Below are positions 37,146 to 46,330 of a stretch of 64,000 bases of DNA, one piece after another. A model generated the notes under the pieces. That model was not told the DNA's origin and did not search any database. It saw nothing but the letters and a program-made list of their open reading frames with translations. This DNA comes from Tenodera sinensis (lineage: Eukaryota; Arthropoda; Insecta; Mantodea; Mantidae), in the NCBI GenBank assembly GCA_030765045.1, contig CM060965.1:149030374-149094373 (forward strand), read 5' to 3'. Position 1 is the stretch's first letter. Every line of letters starts with the position of its first letter. A program made the position numbers and the translations under genes.

Positions 37146-39311
37146 CAATTCCATTCAACTGGAAAACCTACATATTGGCCGACAGATGTAAATAAAGCAC
37201 CAGATTTAATTGATTTTTTCATAACGAAGGGTATATCTAACAATTATGTGCACGTAAATGAGGATTATGATATCTTTTCGGATCACTCCCCAATTATATT
37301 AACAGTAAGTGATAATATCATAACAAAGGATAACCCCCCAAGACTAACTAATAAAAAAACAAATTGGGAAGGGTTCAAAAAAGAATTACAGAGCACTATT
37401 GAACTTAATGTTCCCTTAAAAACTCCGCAACAACTGGAAGCAGAGATAGATCTCTTTGTTACTAATATTCAACAAGCAGCATGGAACCATACTCCAGAAA
37501 AAAGTAGGAAAAATGTGAATGATATCTCCTATCCAATGGAAGTGAGGGAGTTAATTAGTGAAAAACGAAAACTGCGTAAAAAGTGGCAGAGGTCACGGGC
37601 ACCAGAAGATAAAAAGCGATTAAATCAAATCTGTAATAAGTTAAAGAATTTGATCAGTAGTATCAAAAACAAATCATTTACTATCTATATGAAAGGACTA
37701 ACAGCAGACAAAGATACTGATTACTCTTTATGGAAAGCAACAAGCAGTATCAAAAGACCTATAAATCAAATTCCACCAATAAAAAAAGGAGATGGATCAT
37801 GGGCAAGGAGTGATAAGGATAAAGCAGATCTATTTGCCAACTATCTAGAAGAGATTTTTCAACCTTTATCTGGACAAACTTCTGAAGAGGACATTAAACA
37901 TGGGAAGAAAAGGGAAGGCAAAGATCTTAGGCGTGTAACGCTCAAAGAATTAAAACGTGAAATCCACCAGAATATAAATACAAAAAAAGCGCCAGGATAT
38001 GATTTAATCACCGGACACATTCTTAAAGAATTGCCACAAAAAGCTCTTATCAAGCTATTACATATGATAAATACTGCATTAAGACTTAAACATATCCCAA
38101 GTCAATGGAAGGTAGCAGAAGTACTCATGATCCTTAAACCTGGAAAAAATCCTAATGAAAAGGAATCATACAGACCGATTTCACTCCTATCCCAATTAGC
38201 TAAACTGTTTGAAAAGTTATTGTTAAAGCAATTAAAACCTATAATAGAGGAAAGTAAATTAATACCAGAACACCAGTTTGGATTTAGAAATAAACATTCA
38301 ACAATTGATCAAGTACATCGTATAGTCGATGTCATAGAAAGAACGTTAGAGGAAAAGAAAATATGTTCTGGAGTATTCCTGGACGTGGCCAAAGCGTTTG
38401 ATAAAGTCTGGCACAAAGGTTTAATTTTTAAGCTCCAACGAGATCTACCTGACCACTTCTATCAAATATTGTTATCATACATTGAAGGGAGATATTTCCG
38501 AGTTAAATATGGGAATGAATACTCTGAATTAAAGAATATAGCTGCTGGAGTACCCCAAGGAAGCGTCTTAGGGCCAGTACTATACCTCATATTTACTAGG
38601 GATATTCCAAACCTAGATAATACAACCATGGCCACCTTCGCTGATGATACAGGAATTATGGCAGTTGGACATACAGTAGAGGAATCTACACAGAAATTAC
38701 AGAAAGCTGTCAATAAGGTTAACGAGTGGACGAAGAAGTGGCGTATAAAATTAAATGAATCTAAATCTGTACATATTAACTTTACAAATAAGAAAACTCA
38801 GATATTACCAATAAAAATAAATAACCAAACTATTCCCCAAGCACAAACAGTGAAGTATCTAGGAATGACACTAGACTCAAAATTAAATTGGAGAAAGCAT
38901 ATAGAAACTAAAAGAAAAGAATTAAATATCAAATATAAGAAACTTTATTGGCTCATTGGGAGAAATTCCGAACTTGACATATACAATAAGTTATTAATTT
39001 ACAAGCAGGTGTTAAAGCCAGTCTGGACCTATGGGATACAGCTTTGGGGCTGCGCTAAGTCGACCAACATAAAACACATACAGACTTTTCAAAATAAAGT
39101 TTTGAGAACAATAGTTAATGCACCATGGTATGTACGAAATGATGACATACATAGTGATCTCAAAATCGACACTGTTATACAAGAAATAAAAAAGACTGCA
39201 ACGAAACATCATTTAAAAGTGCAGCACCATGAAAACAAAGAGATGTTGAAAGTTCTTAGTAACTGTGAAGTTCGAAGACTGAAAAGAAAAAAGCCAGATG
39301 ACTTAATGTGA
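37146..39311 (+). CDS. Jockey-type LINE ORF2: endonuclease C-terminus plus reverse transcriptase
   Basis: The open frame runs from an ATG at 36999 (770 codons), but only the 721 codons from 37146 are element-derived; the ATG is flanking sequence, so no native start survives. The protein would copy LINE RNA into DNA at a nicked target. Residues 55-100 of the open frame hold the endonuclease end (STGKPTYWPTD, DLIDFFITKG, SDHSPI). The RT follows: KKAPGYD near 328, YRPISLL near 390, HQFGFRNKHST near 427, FLDVAKAFDKVWHKGL near 464, GVPQGSVLGP near 517, and the catalytic FADDT near 547, all intact. A WGCAKSTN..IQ..QNK.LR region leads to the C-terminus, as in Jockey-clade ORF2s. With most of the endonuclease gone it cannot transpose alone, although the RT fold looks complete. 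Confidence 0.93.
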   Translation, partial: QFHSTGKPTYWPTDVNKAPDLIDFFITKGISNNYVHVNEDYDIFSDHSPIILTVSDNIITKDNPPRLTNKKTNWEGFKKELQSTIELNVPLKTPQQLEAEIDLFVTNIQQAAWNHTPEKSRKNVNDISYPMEVRELISEKRKLRKKWQRSRAPEDKKRLNQICNKLKNLISSIKNKSFTIYMKGLTADKDTDYSLWKATSSIKRPINQIPPIKKGDGSWARSDKDKADLFANYLEEIFQPLSGQTSEEDIKHGKKREGKDLRRVTLKELKREIHQNINTKKAPGYDLITGHILKELPQKALIKLLHMINTALRLKHIPSQWKVAEVLMILKPGKNPNEKESYRPISLLSQLAKLFEKLLLKQLKPIIEESKLIPEHQFGFRNKHSTIDQVHRIVDVIERTLEEKKICSGVFLDVAKAFDKVWHKGLIFKLQRDLPDHFYQILLSYIEGRYFRVKYGNEYSELKNIAAGVPQGSVLGPVLYLIFTRDIPNLDNTTMATFADDTGIMAVGHTVEESTQKLQKAVNKVNEWTKKWRIKLNESKSVHINFTNKKTQILPIKINNQTIPQAQTVKYLGMTLDSKLNWRKHIETKRKELNIKYKKLYWLIGRNSELDIYNKLLIYKQVLKPVWTYGIQLWGCAKSTNIKHIQTFQNKVLRTIVNAPWYVRNDDIHSDLKIDTVIQEIKKTATKHHLKVQHHENKEMLKVLSNCEVRRLKRKKPDDLM

Positions 39312-39424
39312 GACCGCAAGAACTATGTGTAAACTATGGGAGCCTTCAATGGAAGACTCGCCTTTATATGTGAACCTATTTAAGAAGAAAATATTACTAG
39401 ATAAGCCTTTGCTTAGTTGTAATT

Positions 39425-39460
<36 letters not shown>
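39312..39460 (+). other. LINE 3' UTR and poly(A) tail
   Basis: About 119 bp of UTR followed by an uninterrupted A run from 39431. No canonical AATAAA immediately precedes the tail. Confidence 0.85.
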
Positions 39461-39463
<3 letters not shown>

Positions 39464-39474
39464 GTTGCTATCTC
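39461..39474 (+). repeat. target-site duplication, right
   Basis: Exact copy of 37132-37145. Confidence 0.9.
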
Positions 39475-39599
39475 TACTCACTCCTTTAAAAACTGTTACA
39501 AAACCTTGATCTTATATTTAGCCGTGTTAATCGAAATAAACCTTCACTGCAGGTGTACACATTCCATTGTAGTTGCAAGAGGAATACAAGCAAGAGTAA

Positions 39600-39668
39600 G
39601 TCACAGCCGCGAATCGAACCTAGATTGAGAAGTCAGAATATGATAATTAGAGCATAGAGGCGGCCCTA
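39600..39668 (-). repeat. tRNA-like SINE head
   Basis: Minus strand: 'ggccgcctctatgctctaa' then 'ctaggttcgattcgcgg', with a clear B box. The anticodon arm is degenerate. Confidence 0.45.
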
Positions 39669-39759
39669 CTCGCATTTGTGTTACAGTTGTAAGATATTTT
39701 GTCAAAATATGATACCTCTAACAATACTATTTCATATAGACATAAACTAATCCCCGACA

Positions 39760-40087
39760 CTACAGCCCATGAAGAGCCAAGCCGTGCCGCCCAGCCGCTG
39801 CGCCCCCCACCTCGGCCCACTACAGGCGTCATTGTTGGGGTGCAGTATTAGAGGGTGGTACGTGGTCAGCGTACTGATTCCTCCCGGCCAGTTATGCGGT
39901 CTTCACGACCTGGGGCCGCTACTTTTCTATCAAGTAGCTCCTCAATTGGTCCCGGGACCTAACGAGGCTGAGTGCACCCCGTGCCAGACCTCCCAGAAGG
40001 GATAAAATCCTCATGCTGGTACCGGGGATCAAACCCGGGTCCTCCGCGCCAGTGGCATGCGCGCTACCAACTGCGCTAAGGAGGCGG
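39760..40087 (-). repeat. SINE family B, near full length with tRNA-Met-like head
   Basis: On the minus strand the head at 40087-40020 reads 'cctccttagcgcagttggt', the start typical of elongator tRNA-Met, and 'cccgggtttgatccccgg' for the T-arm/B-box. The body follows ('gggtgcactcagcctcg', 'aatactgcaccccaacaatg', 'ggcccactacaggcgtc' complement) and ends near 'ttggctcttcatgggc'. This is the reference copy for the fragments at 6565, 20962, 26640 and 50074. Confidence 0.8.
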
Positions 40088-40369
40088 TCATTTTATATAC
40101 ATATATTATATAGATTTGAGAACTGATGATCGATTAATCACGCCTAGCAGTGTTGACAAGATAGTTCATTATTGAAGTTGAAATTGTTGCTTGCACCTAA
40201 AAGACTATATTTAAATACTGTATAAATTAAACGTTAAGTACCTACATGTTAACCAATAAAGAAAATTAAAAACGGTAAGATGTAATTAAAATTTAAATTC
40301 AACTATACGGCTCATTTCCTGGTCGCATGCAAAAGTTATTTCTGTATTTAAAAAGGTGCTTGAAACAGA

Positions 40370-41430
40370 TATGAAAATTATAGGGGAATAAGTATTTTAA
40401 ATTCAGCATATAAAATATATGCAAGGATATTAAGTAAGCGATTCTATTATTACATGAACAAAATGGTTTTAGAAAAGGACTATCCTGTACAGATGCTACT
40501 TTTAAGTTAAGCAGGTAAAGGAAAAAAGAAGGAAAGCATGTAGCTTTCATCGATTATGAAAACGTTTTTGGCCATGTAAGTAGGAAAAAATGTGGAAAAT
40601 GTCTCGAAGAGGATATCCAAATCATATAAATCAAGGTATAAGGCAGGGCTGCAGTTTATCTCCTATATTGTTTAACATTTATATAGATAACTGATTAGAG
40701 AGTGTATGTTTAAAATTAATGGAGGTACCAAACTTTAGCTTGAGACGAGGCTATTTGCAGATGACTAGATAACTTTAAGCAAAACTGAAGACGAACTGCA
40801 AAGAACAGTGTATATTTTACAGAAGTTATAGTACAACTATAATTTTAAAATTTCGACAAAGAAAACAAAAACAATGGCGTTCCGAGGTAAATATACCGTT
40901 AGAACCAAAATTGTAATTAATAATATTATATTAGGGCAAGTCACAGGTTTTAAATATATAGAAACACACGTCAGCTATAAATCTGAAAATGATTTTAAAA
41001 ATAAGTTACTTATCTATGTTCCAACAAATATGTGGTGCAATAAACAGAATCCTTAAAACAGAAACACGAGTGAAGTTTTGTCGGGTAATGGCCGAAACAT
41101 GGACGTTCACAAAAGCTCACACAAACAAGATACAGGCTGCCGAAATATTCTTAACAACAATAAAAGGACGCACCCTGTTAGATAAAACTCCAAATGAAAA
41201 AATAAGGAAAGAACTAGAAATAAATCCTTTGGCAGACAAAATTATCAATCACAGGAATGAATGAAGAGAGCATGTTAATAGAATGCCTAGAGAAATGATC
41301 CCAGAGAAAGAGTTAAACTATAGCACTATTGGGAGAAGACAATCGGGAAGACCAAGAACAGGATGGTTAAACATGTTTTGAAGCCGGAACAGGCTAATCC
41401 ATGCCTAATTCATGGAGTGAAGATGAAGAT
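40370..41430 (+). pseudogene. decayed RTE-like LINE, RT to C-terminus
   Basis: Plus-strand frames, with shifts and stops, read in order: NYRGISILNSAYKIYARILS, NKMVLEKDYP, HVAFIDYENVFGHV (for 'AFIDYEKAFDRV'), QGIRQGCSLSPILFNIYID, LFADD (DD box) with SKTEDELQRTVYILQKL, and TKKTKTMAFRGKYTVRTKI. After that come KTETRVKFCRVMAE, TLLDKTPNEKIRKELEI and finally GRRQSGRPRTGWLN. This string of blocks is characteristic of arthropod RTE-type endonuclease-reverse transcriptases. An internal deletion removes the segment between the IDYE and QGCS blocks. Dead copy. Confidence 0.75.
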
Positions 41431-41439
41431 GAACATTCA

Positions 41440-41944
41440 ACGGTCAAATATGATTATATTGCATATCCGCAACAATACATATATGGGGTTCTTAGATACT
41501 TGTTCGATAAGATACTTATAATGCGAAAACACTAGAAGGTTGTATCTAGAGGAACAATTCTCGATCGATTGGTGCTAAGAGAGGAAATCGATGCTATCAC
41601 TGTTATAAACTTCAAGATGTTCATTCTTTCATACTAAATGTCAGATGTGTGTTGCAGCAGATGGACATTTTGAGCATCGGCTTGAGCGTTGTAAGTACAA
41701 ATTATTGAACATATTTTATTGTGAGAGTGCGCGCCAACCACTCGCTGCAACTTGTACCAGTTCCCGGATCTGTGCCCGGTTATCCCGCACCCGCGTGCCG
41801 ACGTCTCTCGGAATCCACACATCTAACAACATACCTATAAATAGCTATTGAGTTGAAGAGCCCGTCTACAAAATAGTTAAGAGGAGTGATGTCCAACTTG
41901 CAGTCAATGCAGACTGACTCTTTTAACACTCAATTGTTTTGAGT
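41440..41944. other. unannotated sequence
   Basis: Contains a GC-rich patch at 41755-41820. Nothing I can assign. Confidence 0.4.
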
Positions 41945-42172
41945 ATTGGGCTGGTCACATGTACATTGCGTTCGATTTACGAACACACGTTCAAATCTTC
42001 GGCAATAAACATCTTGTTTGGTACTTAGTGACTTGCTTGGCACTGCTTACGTTTAAGAAGTCTCATTATTTGGCGACAAAGTCGAAGAGCATAGCCTTAG
42101 AAGATACACCAAGTGATCGTCGCGTAACCTATTGTAACAGACTTTTAATATAGTTCAATTTGGGGAGACTCT
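41945..42172 (+). repeat. family D repeat, copy 1 (empty SINE site)
   Basis: Collinear with the reverse complement of 44478-44880: 'acattgcgttcgatttac', 'cagcttactaagaagtct'-type block, 'gacaaagtcgaagagcat', 'ttagaagatacaccaag', 'cgcgtaacctattg', 'gttcaatttgg'. It lacks the SINE present in copy 2. Confidence 0.65.
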
Positions 42173-42650
42173 GTTCGCAAATATGTGTAAAGTTTTACTC
42201 ACTCTTATACAAACTATTCTTGTAAATACTTATCTCTCTATTACATTTTAATCGACATTAGCGTTTTCAGAAGTTATGTTATTGCAAAGTTTTTTGTGGG
42301 TTCTAGGGGAATACTGTAGTCTTTAAACGATACTGAAATGTTGTAAGAACTGGTTACTATCGGATGTCTCTGAAATTCTGTTGTATTTGCAAGGTCAAAA
42401 GATAAAAAAGCGAATAACATATTCCTATTTGAGCAAAGTACAAGTACTGGAAAATTAAAATAAATAATAAAGAATACTTCGCAATGGTTCGCTCAAAACA
42501 CAAAAGAAGTATTTGACATAAATTGTGCGTCTTAATGAGATCCATATTTTTTGTTTAGTAAGCTTTTTCTGTTTCTTATTGTTAATCATTTATTCAAAGA
42601 TCATCCAGAGTGAAGAGATCTTCTGAAGACATTCCTAGAGAATTCAAGGC
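42173..42650 (+). repeat. family C repeat, 5' half
   Basis: 'ttttactcactcttatacaa' start, 'tgggttctaggggaatactg', 'gacataaattgtgcgtctta' and 'catccagagtgaagag' blocks in family order; the 3' half is absent. Confidence 0.6.
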
Positions 42651-42689
42651 ACGACTTAGAAACTGCCATGGAATCGCTTGTTTGTGTCC

Positions 42690-42832
42690 GTCAATAGAAA
42701 CTCACTGAGTTTACCCGCCGCAGCCGCTACAGCTGATTCACCCTCTGACTGAAGGAGGGGATGGGGAATAGCAGCTCATTACGTAAGCGTCTCCAAAGAG
42801 AAAAAGTTGAATATCGCTAGTTAAGAGTATTA
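42690..42832 (-). repeat. terminal region of a hAT/MITE-like element, left of a divergent pair
   Basis: Minus strand: 'gatattcaactttttctc', 'tttggagacgcttacgtaat', 'gagctgctattc', 'ctccttcagtcagag'. It matches 43095-43205 on the plus strand. Confidence 0.5.
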
Positions 42833-42999
42833 AATACATTTTATTAACATCTGTGACAAAAATGTAGAACACATAGAGTGAAAACATTTCAACTTCACAG
42901 GCTTAATAACATTAGCGACAAGTGCATGAAAAACGCTATTGTCAAAAATGCCAATATAACACTTTACAGCTCTGTATAAAGGCACACTTTAATAACATG

Positions 43000-43100
43000 T
43001 GAACCATAACTAATACACAAACTTGTTCAAAAGCAATTGCAAATTCCGACACTGTTTGAAACTGTCTCAAATTGGATTAAGCCCCTACAGTATAAATCAG
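43000..43100 (+). repeat. family F repeat, copy 1
   Basis: Shares 'caaacttgttcaaaagcaat', 'tgcaaattccgacactgttt', 'gtctcaaattggattaagcc' and 'cagtata' order with 44935-45025 in the same orientation. Confidence 0.6.
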
Positions 43101-43205
43101 GGATATTTAACCTTGTGCTTTTTGGAGACGCTTATGTAATGAGCGGCTATAACCTACTCTACTCCTTCAGTCTGAGAAACGGACAGTCAGGATCCTCTGC
43201 CGGAC
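43095..43205 (+). repeat. terminal region of a hAT/MITE-like element, right of a divergent pair
   Basis: 'cagggatatttaaccttgtg', 'ctttttggagacgcttatg', 'taatgagcggctat', 'ctccttcagtctgag': an inverted match to 42690-42832. Confidence 0.5.
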
Positions 43206-43339
43206 ACAAACAGGCAATTCCATGGCAGCTTCTGTCATACCTTAAACTTTCTGGTAATGTCCTTAGAAAACCTCTTCATTTTGGACGACTTCTATGAATT
43301 TTAAATAGTAAGAGACAAAGTTTTACTAAATAAAGAATT

Positions 43340-44122
43340 GATTAGTTGCACTCACATGACTTTTTCTACTCTTCTTCTAACCATTCTTACGAACTCTTAA
43401 TCCTGTATCTTCTTCGTGTTAGTTGACATAAACATTTGTACAAAGTACCTTTTGGTTTATTTCCTTGTAGGTCTAAGCGGAATATTAGAATACAGTAGGC
43501 TTTGAGCGATAGTCAAATCTTTTAAAGCTTTGAGATCCCGTTCTCTTTGCACGCTTAACATGTAAAAAAATGAACAACGATGTTCCATTTCACGAAAGTT
43601 TTGTTTCTCGAAACTGTCACAAATAACAAGGAATATCTCCGAAATGATTCACTCTACAAAAAAATTATTCAGACATAAATTGTGTGTTTTAGCGAGCTCT
43701 ACATTTTATGTGCAGTAAGATTTTGTCTATCTCTTACAGTTTACGAGTTATGCAAAAGTCATCCAGAGTAAACAGGACTACCTAGGCTATAGCCAGAAAA
43801 TTCAAAATATACATTTCCTTTGTCATACAAATATCTTAAATATATGACATTTTAATCAAAATCGTTAGAGCTATTTTCAAGAAAACAAAAATTTTCCATG
43901 CAAAGCTAGTTTATGGTGGGGTTATTTTCTTCAAAATCTTCATTTCGCATCCTTGAAAGACATCATCAGCTTTAGTTTTTAACCGATTTTTCGTTTTTGA
44001 GTTCTAGAAATACTTTTTGTTTTTTAGGGAGTCTCAAAATATATATTCCCCGTGTAATCTTGATATCGAATTTTTGGGTGGAATACAATACTTGCTCTAC
44101 TTATCAGCAGAGAAAGTAAAAA
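43340..44122 (+). repeat. family C repeat, near full length
   Basis: Begins 'tgactttttctactcttc', with all internal blocks, and ends 'cagagaaagtaaaa'. Its 5' half is very close to the copy at 45487. On the right it abuts an inverted partial copy. Confidence 0.7.
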
Positions 44123-44124
44123 TG

Positions 44125-44370
44125 TGGATCTCGTTAATTAATTTTTCTTTTGAGTGAACCATTCCCGAGATGTTCCTTACTTGTTTGAATTTTCCAACAC
44201 TAATACTTTGTTTTAAAAATATGAATATGATATTCGTGTTTTTATCTCTTGGCCTTGCAAAGAGGACGGAATTTCAAAGGCATCGCATAGCAACCAGCTC
44301 TTAAAACATTTCACTATTACTAAAGTCTACTGTATTCCCATATTCCCTTGCACCTGCAACAAAGCAATAA
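44125..44370 (-). repeat. family C repeat, inverted partial neighbour
   Basis: On the minus strand from 'gcaggtgcaagggaatatgg' to 'ggttcactcaaaag' and the 'cgagatccac' block. Confidence 0.6.
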
Positions 44371-44477
44371 AGATAATTTCTGAAAATGTCGATTAAAATG
44401 TACCAGATAGAGAAATAAGTATTTACAAGAATAGTTTGCATAAGAGCATATATAGCTCTACATAATTTGCAAACAGT

Positions 44478-44880
44478 TTCTCCAAATTGAACTGTACTAA
44501 AAGTCTATATCGCAATACGTTACGCGTTTGTTTGTTAGTGTTAAACGCCCACCTTTGTTGCATACGGCACCGCAGGCGGTGACACTGATGATACATGGAT
44601 GTAGCACCGATGGAATGAGATGGCGGAGGAAACCGGAGAACCCGGAGGAAACCCACCCCAGCACCGCTTCGTCCACCACGAATCCCACATGCGGTTGCCT
44701 GGGATCGAACTCGGGCCGCGGTTACTTGGCGTATCTTCTAAAGCTAAGCACTTCGACTTTGTTCCCAAATATTGATAGACTTCTTATAGGTAAGCGGTAC
44801 TAAACAAGTCACTGATGAACATATGTTATCGCATAAGATTTGAAAGTAAATCAAACGCAACATACATAACCAATCCGCCA
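44478..44880 (-). repeat. family D repeat, copy 2, interrupted by a SINE
   Basis: The two halves (44478-44536 and 44723-44880) join to match 41945-42172. The intervening 186 bp is a SINE family A copy. Confidence 0.65.
44537..44722 (-). repeat. SINE family A inserted in family D (5'-truncated)
   Basis: On the minus strand it starts within the tRNA T-arm ('gagttcgatcccaggc') and continues with the family A body ('tgtgggattcgtggtggac', 'tttcctccgggttctcc', 'gtatcatcagtgtcacc'). The A-box half of the head is missing. The insertion splits a family D repeat whose empty counterpart is at 41945-42172. Confidence 0.75.
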
Positions 44881-44934
44881 CTGCAATACAATGCACGTCC
44901 ACGTGTTAATCCAAACGTTGGACATCGCTGGAGT

Positions 44935-45025
44935 AAACCATCACTAACACTCAAACTGTTCAGAAACAATTGCAACTTCCGACAATGTTTGTCTCAAATT
45001 GGTTTAAGCCATTACACTATACATT
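44935..45025 (+). repeat. family F repeat, copy 2
   Basis: 'caaactgttcagaaacaatt', 'gcaacttccgacaatgtttg' and 'tctcaaattggtttaagcc' align with 43000-43100. Confidence 0.6.
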
Positions 45026-45057
45026 ATTTTCAGTTGACGAGGTCGTAGTACTGAACA

Positions 45058-45186
45058 ATGAGTGGCCTATTTGAAGCCGCATGCAATGTTGCATTTGAGG
45101 AAGCTGGTGTGGTACCACAGCAAATCAAGTTCACGGTCACGGACAGTAGCATTCTGTTGAGGTGGACACCCGTCATGGCAAGGTAG
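45058..45186 (+). other. short open frame with weak fibronectin-III-like pattern
   Basis: Forty-two codons from an ATG read EEAGVVPQQIKFTVTDSSI then LLRWTPVMAR before a stop. A 'P..i..tv.dSSi.L.W.P' spacing recalls the first strands of a fibronectin type III domain. There is no supporting continuation, and splice-site evidence is weak. It could be an ancient exon relic or chance. Confidence 0.15.
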
Positions 45187-45486
45187 GCGCGCACAATAGA
45201 CCACACCAATCGCACAGTTCGTGGAGATGTCACCACAGCGGAAACACCTTAGGGATTTTAACGGTTTACAAAGTACCTCTCCATGGAATTTTGTTTGTCA
45301 GACATCAACTGTCATCTCCCTGCAGCTCTCAAAGGGTGGAAAGCTAATCATGTGGAGAATTTGAAGAAAAAGGCCACTTAGGTCTACGACCTGAGCTGCT
45401 ACTCTAGCAGAATATCACATTCTTATTTTGGTTTTCCCACAGAGGTGGTCCAAACAACATTTGTAATATTCTTGTAAAACTACTGC

Positions 45487-46330
45487 TGATAAAAATCTGA
45501 TGTGTTGCACTCACATGACTTCCTCTACTCTTGTACTAACCATTCTTACAAACTCTTATTCCTATATCTTCTTCGTGCTAGTTGAGATAAACATTTGTAC
45601 AAATTATCTTATTGCTTATTTCCTTGTAGGTGCAAGGGGAATATTAGAATACAGAAGGCTTTGAGCGATAGTCAAATCTTTTAAAGCTTTGAGATCCCGT
45701 TCTCTTTGCACGCTTAACATATAAAAAAATGAACAACGATGATCCATTTCACGAAAGTTCTAAGTTTTCCGAAACTCACACACATAACAAGGAATATCTC
45801 CGAAATGGTTAACCCTACAAGAAAATTTATTCAGACATAAATTGTGTATTTTAGCAAGATCTACATTTTTTTGTATAGTATGATTTGGTCTATCTCTAAC
45901 GGTTTACCAGTTATGCAAAAGTTGTCCAGAGTAAATACGACTACAGGGGCTATAGCCAGAAAATTCAAAATATACATTTCATTTGTCATAAAAATATCTC
46001 AAACATATGACATTTTAATCAAAATCGTTAGAGCCATTTTCAAGAAAATTAAAATTTTCGAAAACTTTTCCATGTAAAGATTTCTTCAAAATCTTCATCC
46101 TTGAAAGACATTAAACTTAAATACTAACTTTGGTTTTTAACCGACTTTTCGTTTTTGATACTGTCCACAGACTGACAGATACACAGACACACACACGGAC
46201 CTTTTTCTAAAAATGCTTTTTTTTTTGGATTCGGGGGGCCTCAAAACATATATTTCCGGTGAAAACTCCACATCGAATTTTTGGGTGGAATACAATACTT
46301 CCCCTACTTACCAGTCGAGAAAGTAAAAAA
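45487..46330 (+). repeat. family C repeat, full length (reference copy)
   Basis: Left end 'gttgcactcacatgacttcc' with 'tctactcttg'; right end 'cctacttaccagtcgagaaa' then 'gtaaaaaa'. In order it holds: 'ccttgtaggtgcaaggggaa', 'gcgatagtcaaatctttta', 'agatcccgttctctttgcac', 'ggaatatctccgaaatggtt', 'ggtttaccagttatgcaaaa', 'atcaaaatcgttagagccat', 'ggtttttaaccgacttttcg', a short CA run, 'tttttctaaaaatgc', 'acatatatttccggtgaaaa', 'cgaatttttgggtggaatac'. No protein motif. Confidence 0.75.

Larger units (their letters stand above)
37146..39461 (+). mobile_element. 5'-truncated Jockey-type LINE insertion with poly(A) tail
   Basis: Bounded by a perfect 14-bp duplication. It starts inside the endonuclease region, so the 5' part of the element is missing, as is usual for incomplete target-primed reverse transcription. 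It ends with a short 3' UTR (39312-39430) and a run of about 31 A's. The reading frame is undamaged, implying a recent insertion. Confidence 0.92.
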
